From positions 1-5,029 of the forward strand of contig VXPN01000194.1 in NCBI GenBank assembly GCA_009839535.1: DNA of 5,029 nucleotides, in the 5' to 3' direction. This DNA is from Boseongicola sp. SB0662_bin_57. GTDB taxonomy: Bacteria; Pseudomonadota; Alphaproteobacteria; Rhodobacterales; Rhodobacteraceae. The notes beneath the pieces are model-generated. The model did not search any database. It worked only from the letters and a program-made list of their open reading frames with translations, and was not told the DNA's origin. Position numbers and translations under genes: made by a program. Below are positions 1 to 5,029 of the stretch, piece after piece (position 1 is the stretch's first letter; each line of letters starts with the position of its first letter).

Positions 1-46
1 CACGGAAAGCGCAGTTGCGGGACGTGTCGGCTGAATCTTGACTTCT

Positions 47-262
47 CTACCCAAGTAGAATGCCGACGACGACCATCATCAGCCCGATTGCGGACAGCAT
101 GAGCGCACCCATGTTCACGGCAACCGCCTTCTGGAGCTTGGCCTTCATTGCCGATTCATCAAGCGATTCGCGCCGTGCCCGTTGGACCGCGACGATGCAC
201 CAGACCAGGCTTGCAACACCGGCAAGCGTCACAAGGGTTCCTGTCCAGACAAGGATTTCCAT
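47..262 (-). CDS. Small two-helix membrane protein of unknown function
   Basis: Encodes 71 residues ending in TAG. Two hydrophobic segments are clear: about residues 3-25 (beginning EILVWTGTLVTLAGVASLVW) and about 46-70 (NMGALMLSAIGLMMVVVGIL). They are joined by a charged, Arg/Lys-rich stretch (QRARRESLDESAMKAKLQK). By the positive-inside rule this loop should be cytoplasmic, with both ends in the periplasm. The ATG at 262 was chosen because a GGGGAA purine run lies just upstream and the hydrophobic segment begins at once. An in-frame start at 322 would add 20 Arg-rich residues that do not look like protein. It is divergent from gapR across 134 bases. I recognise no family with a known function. 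That it is a real gene is inferred from its well-formed topology and ribosome site. Confidence 0.75.
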   Translation of the reverse strand: MEILVWTGTLVTLAGVASLVWCIVAVQRARRESLDESAMKAKLQKAVAVNMGALMLSAIGLMMVVVGILLG

Positions 263-325
263 GTTTCCCCACGTCGCTGACCTTAGGCGTGCCCGCATAG
301 TTGGCGGACGGGAGCGGATCAACCC

Positions 326-354
326 TTGTCGGCCCAGTGCTAGCGGAATATCGA
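326..354 (+). promoter_or_regulatory. Possible sigma-70 type promoter of gapR
   Basis: TTGTCG at 326-331 and TATCGA at 349-354 are separated by 17 bases, about 43 bases before the gapR start. The -35 is close to the TTGAC(A/G) form common in Alphaproteobacteria, but the -10 matches TATAAT only in its first three bases. It lies in the divergent region shared with the small membrane protein gene. This is a pattern match only. Confidence 0.3.
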
Positions 355-396
355 AGGGCGCCAGACATCGACACGCATTGCCCGCCGGAGAAGGAC

Positions 397-642
397 ATGA
401 CCGAACAGACCTACCGCGTTGCGGCGGACGAGCTTCGCCAGTTCGTAGAGCGCTACGAGACGCTCGAGGAGGAGAGGGTGGCCATCACCGGCCAGCAGAA
501 GGAAGTGATGGCGGAGGCCGGATCAAGGGGTTACGACACGAAGGTCATGCGCAAGCTGATTGCCATGAGAAAGAGGGACCTGAACGAGGTTGCCGAGGAA
601 GAGGCAATCCTCCAGATGTACAAGGAAGCGCTGGGCATGTGA
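397..642 (+). CDS. gapR: GapR-family (DUF2312/UPF0335) nucleoid-associated protein
   Basis: Encodes 81 residues, close to the roughly 80-90 usual for the family. The protein is almost wholly helical and highly charged. A helix with FVERYETLEEER lies at about residues 16-27, and the family-typical GYDTKVMRKLIAMRKRD lies at 45-61 with its basic residues. In Caulobacter, GapR is a small multimeric protein that surrounds overtwisted, AT-rich DNA, for instance ahead of replication forks, and stimulates type II topoisomerases. That role is taken from family knowledge. The ATG at 397 is set by the purine run GGAGAAGG at 387-394 and by the start of family-like sequence (MTEQTYRVAADELRQF). A longer in-frame start at 301 would add 32 residues unlike the family. 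The 174-base gap to the permease gene suggests separate transcription. Confidence 0.9.
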   Translation: MTEQTYRVAADELRQFVERYETLEEERVAITGQQKEVMAEAGSRGYDTKVMRKLIAMRKRDLNEVAEEEAILQMYKEALGM

Positions 643-816
643 CGCGGCCTGTGCCGGACGGACGGTGCCAGGGCGGGCTTTCCCTGACCTGACGGGCGTT
701 TCCGAGAGCGCGACACCTCGTCGATTGCCACCTTGGCATGAGCTCTTGCATGGCACCCGGTCCGAGGGCGGCATTCAACTGGACAGGCAGGCACCTTTCA
801 CGTTAGGCGATTCGCA
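643..816. other. Gap between gapR and permease with small hairpins
   Basis: No gene is seen here. CAGGG at 669-673 and CCCTG at 682-686 form a short hairpin 26 bases after the gapR stop, but no T-run follows, so it is a weak terminator candidate. TGCCA at 726-730 and TGGCA at 734-738 form a second small hairpin, and TGGCA recurs at 751-755. I found no convincing promoter and no Fur, Irr or RirA site, although an iron permease follows. Confidence 0.4.
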
Positions 817-2481
817 ATGGCCGAGCGAAACACTCAACTAATGCGTCGCCTGCACCTTCCAGTGCCGGATGCCTGGAGTCTCGGGGCATTGGCGATTGCG
901 GCGCTTGTGCTCATGCCGATCATTTCCGTCATCTGGATTGCGGCCCATCCGTCCGAGCCGATCTGGGGGCATTTGGCGGCCACGACCTTGCCGCGCTATC
1001 TGTCGAACACGTTGACCATCATGGCCTCGGTCGGGTTCCTGTCGGCCGTCATCGGGACATGCACGGCCTGGCTGATCGTGTGCTGCCGCTTCCCCGGATC
1101 AAGCTGGCTGGAGTGGCTTCTTCTTCTTCCGCTGGCAGTGCCGGGGTACCTTGGAGCCTACGCGCTGGTCGACTTTCTTGAATATGCGGGACCCGTGCAG
1201 TCCGGTCTGCGCGAGGTCTTCGGCTGGGAAAGTGCCGCCGACTACCGCTTCCCCGAAATCAGGTCGCGCTATGGCGCGATCTTCGTGCTGACGGCATCGC
1301 TCTATCCTTACGTTTACCTGCTTGCGCGGGCCGGGTTTCGGGAGCAGTCCGGCAGAGCCCACGAGGTCGCCCGTGCACTTGGGGCGGGATTCCGGCGACG
1401 CTTCTTGAGGATTGGGCTGCCGCTTGCGCGACCGGCGATCATGGCCGGCACGGCGATCGTGATGATGGAAACGGTGAACGACTTTGGGGCGGTTGACTAC
1501 TTTGGCGTGCAGACCCTGACGACCGGGGTCTTCACCGTCTGGCTGGAAGCCGGGAACGCCGGCGGGGCGGCGCAGATCGCATGCGCCATTCTCGGGATGA
1601 TCCTTTTTCTCGTGGTTCTCGAGAGGGCCAGCCGTCGGCGCATGAAGTTTCACCGGATGTCCCGGACGGACCACCGCATCGAGCGGATGGCGCTGACGGG
1701 TGCCGTGGGCTGGATGGCGTCAATTGCATGCGCGCTGCCATTCCTGGTCGGCTTTGTGTTTCCCGTCGCGGTCTTGGGGAACCATGCGCTCTCCAGTTCG
1801 GAGGGCTGGCTGGCGCCAGGACTGGGGGCGGCGCTGGCGAACACGTTCCTGGTGGGAGGTGCGGCGGCCGTCGTGACCGTCATGGCGTCCCTGTTTCTTG
1901 TATATGGGACGCGATTGTCCGGGCGGCAGGGGCCAGGAATGCTCTTGCCGATCACCACGGTTGGATACGCGGCACCAGGAGCAGTGCTGGCATTGGGCTT
2001 GCTGATTCCGTTGGCGGCGTTCGACAATGCGCTTGCCGACGGCATTCTCGTCATGACCGGTTGGGATCCCGGATTGCTGCTGACGGGAGGTGTCGCGGCT
2101 CTGGTCTACGCATATTCGGTCAGGTTCTTTGCCATAGGGCAGGGTGCGGCGGATGCGGCCGTCGCGCGCATTGCGCCGAGCCTGCCCTTGGCGGCCAGGA
2201 CTCTTGGGCAGTCTGCCGGCGGTACGCTTCTCAGGGTCTACTTGCCGCTGATCCGGGGTTCGGTGGCCACGGCGCTCCTGCTTGTGTTCGTCGATGCGGT
2301 GAAGGAACTGCCAGCCACCCTCCTGCTTCGGCCGTTCAATTTCGACACCCTTGCAACGCGGGCGCACGAGCAAGCTTCATTGGAGAAGATCATGCAAGCG
2401 GCACCGTCGGCAATCCTGGTCATCCTCGTGAGCCTGACGGCCGTTGCGTTGCTGGCGCGTCAGATGATGAACGCGCGGTAG
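817..2481 (+). CDS. fbpB: Fe(3+)-type ABC transporter permease, fused double domain
   Basis: Complete inner-membrane protein of 554 residues, the usual length for FbpB/SfuB permeases, in which two binding-protein-dependent permease domains are fused. About twelve hydrophobic segments can be seen, the first at residues 22-42 and the last at about 530-547. Each half carries an EAA-type loop that contacts the ATPase: EVARALGAGF...IGLPLARP at 183-206 and AARTLGQSAGG...VYLPLIRG at 459-481. VNDFGAVDYFGVQTLTTGVF (220-239) and VKELPATLLLRPFNFDTLA (495-513) are typical of the iron(III) group. The expected role is moving periplasmic Fe(3+) from an FbpA-like protein across the membrane, powered by an FbpC-like ATPase. 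Neither partner gene is in view. The ATG at 817 has a weak AGGCGA site; ATG 841 is the alternative start. ThiP-like thiamine uptake is a less likely substrate assignment. Confidence 0.88.
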   Translation: MAERNTQLMRRLHLPVPDAWSLGALAIAALVLMPIISVIWIAAHPSEPIWGHLAATTLPRYLSNTLTIMASVGFLSAVIGTCTAWLIVCCRFPGSSWLEWLLLLPLAVPGYLGAYALVDFLEYAGPVQSGLREVFGWESAADYRFPEIRSRYGAIFVLTASLYPYVYLLARAGFREQSGRAHEVARALGAGFRRRFLRIGLPLARPAIMAGTAIVMMETVNDFGAVDYFGVQTLTTGVFTVWLEAGNAGGAAQIACAILGMILFLVVLERASRRRMKFHRMSRTDHRIERMALTGAVGWMASIACALPFLVGFVFPVAVLGNHALSSSEGWLAPGLGAALANTFLVGGAAAVVTVMASLFLVYGTRLSGRQGPGMLLPITTVGYAAPGAVLALGLLIPLAAFDNALADGILVMTGWDPGLLLTGGVAALVYAYSVRFFAIGQGAADAAVARIAPSLPLAARTLGQSAGGTLLRVYLPLIRGSVATALLLVFVDAVKELPATLLLRPFNFDTLATRAHEQASLEKIMQAAPSAILVILVSLTAVALLARQMMNAR

Positions 2482-2489
2482 CGCGTTTT
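2469..2489 (+). terminator. Intrinsic terminator candidate overlapping the permease stop
   Basis: AACGCGC (2470-2476) and GCGCGTT (2481-2487) form a perfect 7-bp GC-rich stem with the loop GGTA, followed by two more T bases to give TTTT at 2486-2489. The permease stop codon TAG (2479-2481) lies in the loop and the first base of the right arm. The T-run is short, so termination efficiency is uncertain. Confidence 0.5.
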
Positions 2490-2665
2490 CGTAACGGTCG
2501 TCTGCGATGTTGCGGTCCGAGTCCGTTTCGCGCGGGACGCCGCTTTGCAGACGGGAACCGCGGGTGATCGAGAACAGAATTGCCATGCGGCGTGCCTCGT
2601 GGGTACGGCGGTGCCTGATCACTTCCTTTGGAGCGCGAATCTTCGCAACTGCTCTTGGCGGTGCT
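2490..2665. other. Convergent gap with two structured inverted repeats
   Basis: This lies between the convergent 3' ends of the permease and the toxin gene. CGTCTGC at 2499-2505 is complementary to GCAGACG at 2547-2553. Inside that pair, GCG-GTCC (2512-2518) can pair with GGAC-GC-CGC (2535-2543), giving a long bulged hairpin. Nearer the toxin stop, GAGCGCGA (2631-2638) pairs with TCGC-AACT-GCTC (2643-2654), leaving a 4-base bulge; this may mark the toxin transcript's 3' end, though no T-run follows on either strand. No supported gene is seen here. Confidence 0.35.
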
Positions 2666-3046
2666 TCATTGCGTGCTGTCGAGAATCGCTATGCCGTAGC
2701 GCGCGATCTTTGCATCTGAGGTCAGAAGAGGCATGGCTTCGGCCTCGCTTTGCGCGATCAGCATTCTGTCAAACGGGTCGCGATGATGAAAGGGCAGGGA
2801 TTGCAGGCTGATCATGTGCCGGTCCGAGATGCCAAGTCGCTCAAGACCCTGTTCGGCAATGACCCTGCTTACCTCGGAGACGTCCGCCGAGAGCTTCCCG
2901 AGGCTGGCCTTGATTGCAATTTCCCACAATACGACCGGGCTGACGACTGGCTCGTCCGAAGTGAAAATGCGCCGTGCCTTCGCCCCAAGCCTGTCCGAAT
3001 CCATCAGCCACCAGAGCAGGGCCTGCGTATCAACGAGAATCCGCAC
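2666..3046 (-). CDS. vapC: VapC-type PIN-domain toxin (endoribonuclease)
   Basis: Encodes 126 residues, a normal size for a single PIN domain. The acidic metal-binding set is present: D6 in ILVDTQALLWWL, E42 in VLWEIAIKASLGKL, D90 and D93 in HHRDPFDRMLIAQ, and D111 in LLTSDAKIARYGI. These match the VapC group usually paired with Phd/YefM antitoxins. Family members are Mg2+-dependent RNases that cut tRNA or rRNA when the antitoxin is lost; the actual target cannot be read from the sequence. The start is GTG at 3046, with GAGG a few bases upstream and the conserved RILVD strand directly after. The reading frame overlaps the antitoxin gene by 17 bases, so translation is probably coupled. No inactivating change is visible, so it is probably functional. 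Confidence 0.9.
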   Translation of the reverse strand: MRILVDTQALLWWLMDSDRLGAKARRIFTSDEPVVSPVVLWEIAIKASLGKLSADVSEVSRVIAEQGLERLGISDRHMISLQSLPFHHRDPFDRMLIAQSEAEAMPLLTSDAKIARYGIAILDSTQ

Positions 3047-3293
3047 GCGACCTCAGATCTTCGAAGTCGGCGATGATGTCCGGATCTTCGTCGTCGAACG
3101 TGTCCGGAACCGCGATCCGTCCTTTCAGCGCACCTGGCCGACGTTGCCCGAAAGTTCCATCAACCGAAACCAATTTGAATCGGCCCCTTTTAGCCCCCTG
3201 CCGGGTGATCTCCACGACATTTCCTGCGGCGGCGAGGTCCAGCAACTCGGACAGGCGAGCCTTCGCGTCTCGAACTGTGTATCGATGTGGCAT
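3030..3293 (-). CDS. Phd/YefM-family antitoxin
   Basis: Encodes 87 residues. The N-terminal part (about 1-45) is Phd/YefM-like, with YTVRDAKARLSELLDLAAAG followed by EITRQGAKRG, and should dimerise and bind DNA. The C-terminal part (about 51-80, RRPGALKGRIAVPDTFDDED) is the acidic, flexible tail that wraps and blocks the PIN toxin in this family. The ATG at 3293 is preceded by GGAAG with a 7-base spacer. An in-frame ATG at 3320 would add nine non-conserved residues and falls within the probable promoter region. It is the first gene of the operon and the toxin follows with a 17-base overlap. The protein and the complex probably repress their own promoter. Toxin neutralisation is inferred from family and position. 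Confidence 0.87.
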   Translation of the reverse strand: MPHRYTVRDAKARLSELLDLAAAGNVVEITRQGAKRGRFKLVSVDGTFGQRRPGALKGRIAVPDTFDDEDPDIIADFEDLRSRADSR

Positions 3294-3309
3294 TTGCAAT
3301 CTTCCAAAA

Positions 3310-3337
3310 GTGATCCACATTTATCAATTGTAGTCAC
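3310..3337. promoter_or_regulatory. Imperfect palindrome, candidate toxin-antitoxin operator
   Basis: GTGA at 3310-3313 and TCAC at 3334-3337 bound a 28-base stretch with a partly symmetric AT-rich centre (matching pattern GTGA-N5-ATT-N-AT-N-AAT-N5-TCAC). It covers the likely -10 box and transcription start of the antitoxin operon, where a Phd/YefM-like repressor would be expected to bind. The symmetry is real but imperfect; function is inferred. Confidence 0.4.
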
Positions 3338-3353
3338 AGTACGCAACATCCAA
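3327..3353 (-). promoter_or_regulatory. Possible promoter of the antitoxin-toxin operon
   Basis: Read on the minus strand, TTGGAT (3353-3348) and TACAAT (3332-3327) are separated by 15 bases. TACAAT matches the -10 consensus at five of six bases. The spacer is shorter than the ideal 17. A start near 3320 would leave a leader of about 26 bases before the antitoxin ATG, containing its ribosome site. Confidence 0.35.
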
Positions 3354-3517
3354 GGCGGAGTTTTCCTGCCTTTGCCCAGCCGTCGGGCTTGCGATCACTT
3401 TGACGACTCGTCCCGCGAATGCGTGCATTCAACTCGCTCCAAATGGATTCGGAGCGCCATAAGCAAGACCGCAAGTGGCTTGCCCATCTACCGCGCCGTT
3501 GCTAAGGACGCCGCCGT
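3338..3517. other. Divergent gap between antitoxin operon and tRNA-Thr
   Basis: No gene is seen here. AAGGCGGA (3352-3359) pairs with TCC-T-GCCTT (3364-3372), with one bulged T, giving a small hairpin that overlaps the possible -35 of the antitoxin operon. The right end carries the likely tRNA promoter. Confidence 0.35.
3480..3508 (+). promoter_or_regulatory. Possible promoter of tRNA-Thr
   Basis: TTGCCC (3480-3485) and TAAGGA (3503-3508) are separated by exactly 17 bases and end nine bases before the mature tRNA 5' end. The bases between them and the tRNA (CGCCGCC) are G+C-only, as in discriminators of stringently controlled stable-RNA promoters. The -10 is a poor consensus match, so support comes mainly from position. 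Confidence 0.35.
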
Positions 3518-3593
3518 GCCCCTATAGCTCAGCTGGTAGAGCATCTGATTTGTAATCAGGGGGTCGGGAGTTCGAGTCTCTCTGGGGGCACCA
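3518..3593 (+). tRNA. tRNA-Thr(UGU)
   Basis: A full 76-base cloverleaf with encoded CCA. The acceptor stem GCCCCTA (3518-3524) pairs with TGGGGGC (3583-3589), with one G-U pair, then discriminator A3590 and CCA 3591-3593. The D-stem GCTC/GAGC encloses AGCTGGTA. The anticodon stem TCTGA (3544-3548) pairs with TCAGG (3556-3560) around the loop TTTGTAA, which places the anticodon TGT at 3551-3553. This reads ACA, threonine. The T-arm GGGAG-TTCGAGT-CTCTC (3566-3582) is normal. No intron or mismatch is seen. Confidence 0.97.
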
Positions 3594-4143
3594 GAAGATC
3601 AAGCAAATCAGTGCAATTGCGGGACAAGGCAGGAAAGCTGGAGAAACCGATTTGCCGCCTTGTCACCGCTACGCCACCACATGTCCAAAGCGCATCGGCA
3701 CACATCGGAATCGGGAGCAAGCTGACTCCGTTTTGGCCAGGGCGGAAGGCGTTGACAGGACAAGCGACGGCGCTGGCAAGGAAGCGAGAATTCTGGCTCC
3801 GCCGATCAGCATCTCCAGCATGCGGTCGCCACATGCAGCCCGTGCGGTCCGGGGGGCAGGCGTTGGCAGGCGGTACATGGCCGCCCACCATGGGGGTCAT
3901 TGCCGCAGCACCGGACAATCACGGGGGTGCCCAGCTACCGGTGGTCGGTGAAGTTCTTGCAGCACAGGCGTGCAGGCGAGGCTGGCCCAACTCGAAGGTG
4001 AACCGGATTCTCTCGGTCACCGCGCCGGATTGGTTCATCACCTGTAGCGGTACGCTGCGCCAGTCCTGCAACGGCGCGACGTTGCGCAATGTCTTGGCGC
4101 GCGAGAAGGTAACGATTGGTTTCTGAGGGCATCAGACTTGAAC
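3594..4143. other. Gene-poor stretch after tRNA with possible coding remnant
   Basis: About 550 bases without a gene I can support. The reading frames here are Arg-, Pro- and Ala-rich, lack good ribosome sites and resemble no family I know. GACAAGGC (3623-3630) and GCCTTGTC (3657-3664) are a perfect 8-base inverted repeat 30 bases after the tRNA; it could be a 3' processing or termination structure, but no T-run follows. At 3970-4126 a strong third-position G+C bias suggests decayed or unrecognised coding sequence. I found no second copy of the tRNA 3' end, no integrase and no insertion-sequence ends. Confidence 0.45.
3919..4131 (-). pseudogene. Open coding-like stretch without a start, possible gene remnant
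   Basis: On the minus strand the frame stays open for 70 codons from just after a TGA (4132-4134) to a TGA at 3919-3921, with no ATG near its beginning. Its first part reads like ordinary protein (QKPIVTFSRAKTLRNVAPLQ, later RIRFTFELGQPR). Of the 52 codons from 4125 down to 3970, 43 end in G or C; only about half do after that. A plus-strand frame ending at TGA 4124-4126 uses the same third positions, so the bias does not fix the strand. No family is recognised. It may be the remains of a gene lost downstream of the LysR gene, or chance. Confidence 0.22.
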
Positions 4144-4160
4144 AGCCGCAGCGGCGGGCT
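4144..4160 (-). terminator. Hairpin directly after the LysR stop, terminator candidate
   Basis: On the minus strand AGCC-C-GC pairs with GCGGCT around the loop CGCT, giving six pairs with one bulged C, immediately after the LysR stop codon. Only GTT follows instead of a T-run, so intrinsic termination would be weak. Confidence 0.28.
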
Positions 4161-5029
4161 TCATCCGGAGCTTCCTGAGGCCAAGCTGACATAGTATTTT
4201 TCAGCTTTCCTTTCAGTGACCAGAAGCTCGCGGCAGACGTCTGAAAATATCTCTACCAGCCGCGTTGGAACCGATCGATTGGTAAAGGCGAGCCCATAGT
4301 GCGATTTCGGAATGTCGCCGCATAGCGGAACATAAGCCAATTCGTTTCCGTCATAGGCGCGCTCGTTGACCGGGCGCATGATCAGGATCGCGTATCCCTC
4401 ACCGGCGCCGACGAGACTGCGCACCAGCTCATAGGACTTGGTCTGATGCTTGATTTTGGGACGCAGATTCAGCTGTGAGAAAAACGACAGAAAGAACTGC
4501 TGGGTGATTGGCAGGCTCAGCGAAACCATGTCGCGTTCAACCAGTTGCTTGAGCGAGATGCTGTCCTGACGGGCCAGCGGGTCGTCCTTCGAAATCAGAA
4601 CGTAGGGCGATGACTCCATGAGGGGTTCGAACTCAATCGCCGGACTGGGTGCCATGTTGTAGGTCAGCGCAACGTCAATGGTGCCCTGCGTGAGCAAGTT
4701 GTTCAATTCATCCAGATCCGCCTCGTGCACCTGCAACGAGATATCCAGGCTGCGCTCACGTAACCCTTTGAGGATAATGGGAATGATGAAGGCCGCCGTC
4801 GGCATGAAGCAGCCAACCTGAATCACGCCGTGCGGCGAATGCCTGAGATTGCGAGCATCGCTGTCGAACTCCTGCGCGGCTTCGAGAAATCGCCGCGCCT
4901 GTGCGATGAAGCGCTGCCCGACCGGAGAGACGACCAGCCGGTGTGGCCGTTCGCGGATGAAGAGCTTCAACTGGTATTCGTGTTCGACCTTCTGGATCGC
5001 CGCGCTGATCGCCGGCTGGGATATGGCCA
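4161..5029 (-). CDS. LysR-family transcriptional regulator (5' end outside window)
   Basis: The C-terminal 288 residues are visible and the gene runs off the right edge. LysR proteins are usually about 300-320 residues, so roughly 25-30 are missing, including the start and first helix. The visible part opens inside the helix-turn-helix (AISQPAISAAIQKVEHEYQ), then LKLFIRERPHRLVVSPVGQRF, the typical end of the winged helix, and a linker helix (AQARRFLEAAQEFDSDARNL). The effector domain follows: GVIQVGCFMPTAAFIIPIIL starts its first lobe, TIDVALTYN and the YVLISKDDPLA strand are standard, and SLVGAGEGYAILI returns to it. LysR regulators bind a small ligand and usually control a divergent neighbour, which would lie beyond 5029. 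Ligand and target cannot be inferred. G+C is lower than in the permease gene. Confidence 0.93.
   Translation of the reverse strand, partial: AISQPAISAAIQKVEHEYQLKLFIRERPHRLVVSPVGQRFIAQARRFLEAAQEFDSDARNLRHSPHGVIQVGCFMPTAAFIIPIILKGLRERSLDISLQVHEADLDELNNLLTQGTIDVALTYNMAPSPAIEFEPLMESSPYVLISKDDPLARQDSISLKQLVERDMVSLSLPITQQFFLSFFSQLNLRPKIKHQTKSYELVRSLVGAGEGYAILIMRPVNERAYDGNELAYVPLCGDIPKSHYGLAFTNRSVPTRLVEIFSDVCRELLVTERKAEKYYVSLASGSSG

Noticed and set aside
1099..1674. Long minus-strand reading frame of 191 codons within the permease gene
   Set aside because: Antisense shadow in G+C-rich DNA; the plus-strand frame has clear permease motifs along the whole length.
1720..2373. Minus-strand frame of 217 codons inside the permease
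   Set aside because: Shadow frame, Arg/Gln-rich and without recognisable motifs.
1581..2567. Plus-strand frame of 328 codons overlapping the permease
   Set aside because: Gly/Arg/Cys-rich translation in another phase of the permease gene, with no domain and no ribosome site.
2377..2622. Minus-strand frame of 81 codons downstream of the toxin gene
   Set aside because: Overlaps the permease 3' end by about 100 bases, Arg-rich, and no family resemblance.
2564..2622. GTGATC / GATCAC six-base inverted repeat
   Set aside because: Short arms separated by 47 bases; expected by chance.
2814..3527. Plus-strand frame of 237 codons opposite the toxin-antitoxin genes
   Set aside because: Lies antisense to both toxin and antitoxin, which have clear family motifs, and runs into the tRNA.
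3566..3593. tRNA-Thr 3' end as a phage or island attachment site
   Set aside because: No second copy of this segment and no integrase within the window, so it stays a question rather than a feature.
3556..3918. Minus-strand reading frame of 120 codons ending in ERLELPTP
   Set aside because: Its end is the reverse complement of tRNA-Thr; this tail is a known false protein end from antisense translation of tRNA genes. The rest has no family signal.
3611..4126. Plus-strand frame of 171 codons after the tRNA
   Set aside because: Only its last 50 codons or so show third-position bias, which a minus-strand frame shares; no ribosome site at its GTG and no recognised domain. Kept only as part of the possible remnant.
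1..5029. CRISPR array, insertion sequence ends or riboswitch
   Set aside because: No spaced direct repeats, no terminal repeats flanking a transposase and no recognisable riboswitch core were seen on either strand.

Overview
The window looks like chromosomal DNA of an alphaproteobacterium, probably Rhodobacterales-like. The reasons are a GapR/DUF2312 gene (a family characteristic of Alphaproteobacteria), G+C-rich coding sequence in the left half, and a tRNA-Thr gene with an encoded CCA end. The order or genus cannot be fixed from the sequence alone.

Left part (1-2490): a small two-helix membrane protein of unknown function on the minus strand faces gapR on the plus strand across a 134-base divergent region. 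gapR encodes a short nucleoid-associated protein. After a 174-base gap comes a complete 554-residue double-length ABC permease of the Fe(3+) FbpB/SfuB type. It has two EAA loops, and a GC-rich hairpin with a short T-run overlaps its stop codon. No binding protein or ATPase gene for the permease is visible in the window.

Middle (2491-3593): a minus-strand type II toxin-antitoxin operon, with a Phd/YefM-like antitoxin followed by a VapC-type PIN-domain RNase. The two genes overlap by 17 bases and the toxin starts at GTG. A plausible promoter upstream of the antitoxin has its -10 box inside an imperfect palindrome, which fits autorepression by the complex. Upstream of the operon, on the plus strand, is tRNA-Thr(UGU) with a plausible promoter.

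Right part (3594-5029): about 570 bases after the tRNA hold no gene I can defend, although 3970-4126 keeps a codon-like three-base bias that suggests decayed or unrecognised coding DNA. A minus-strand LysR-family regulator then runs off the right edge; its first 25-30 residues are outside the window. It has lower G+C than the permease, so the right side may have a different origin.

Overall the window is ordinary housekeeping and accessory chromosome. I see no convincing new system. The best leads are the toxin-antitoxin control region, the coding-like remnant after the tRNA, and the composition change around the tRNA.
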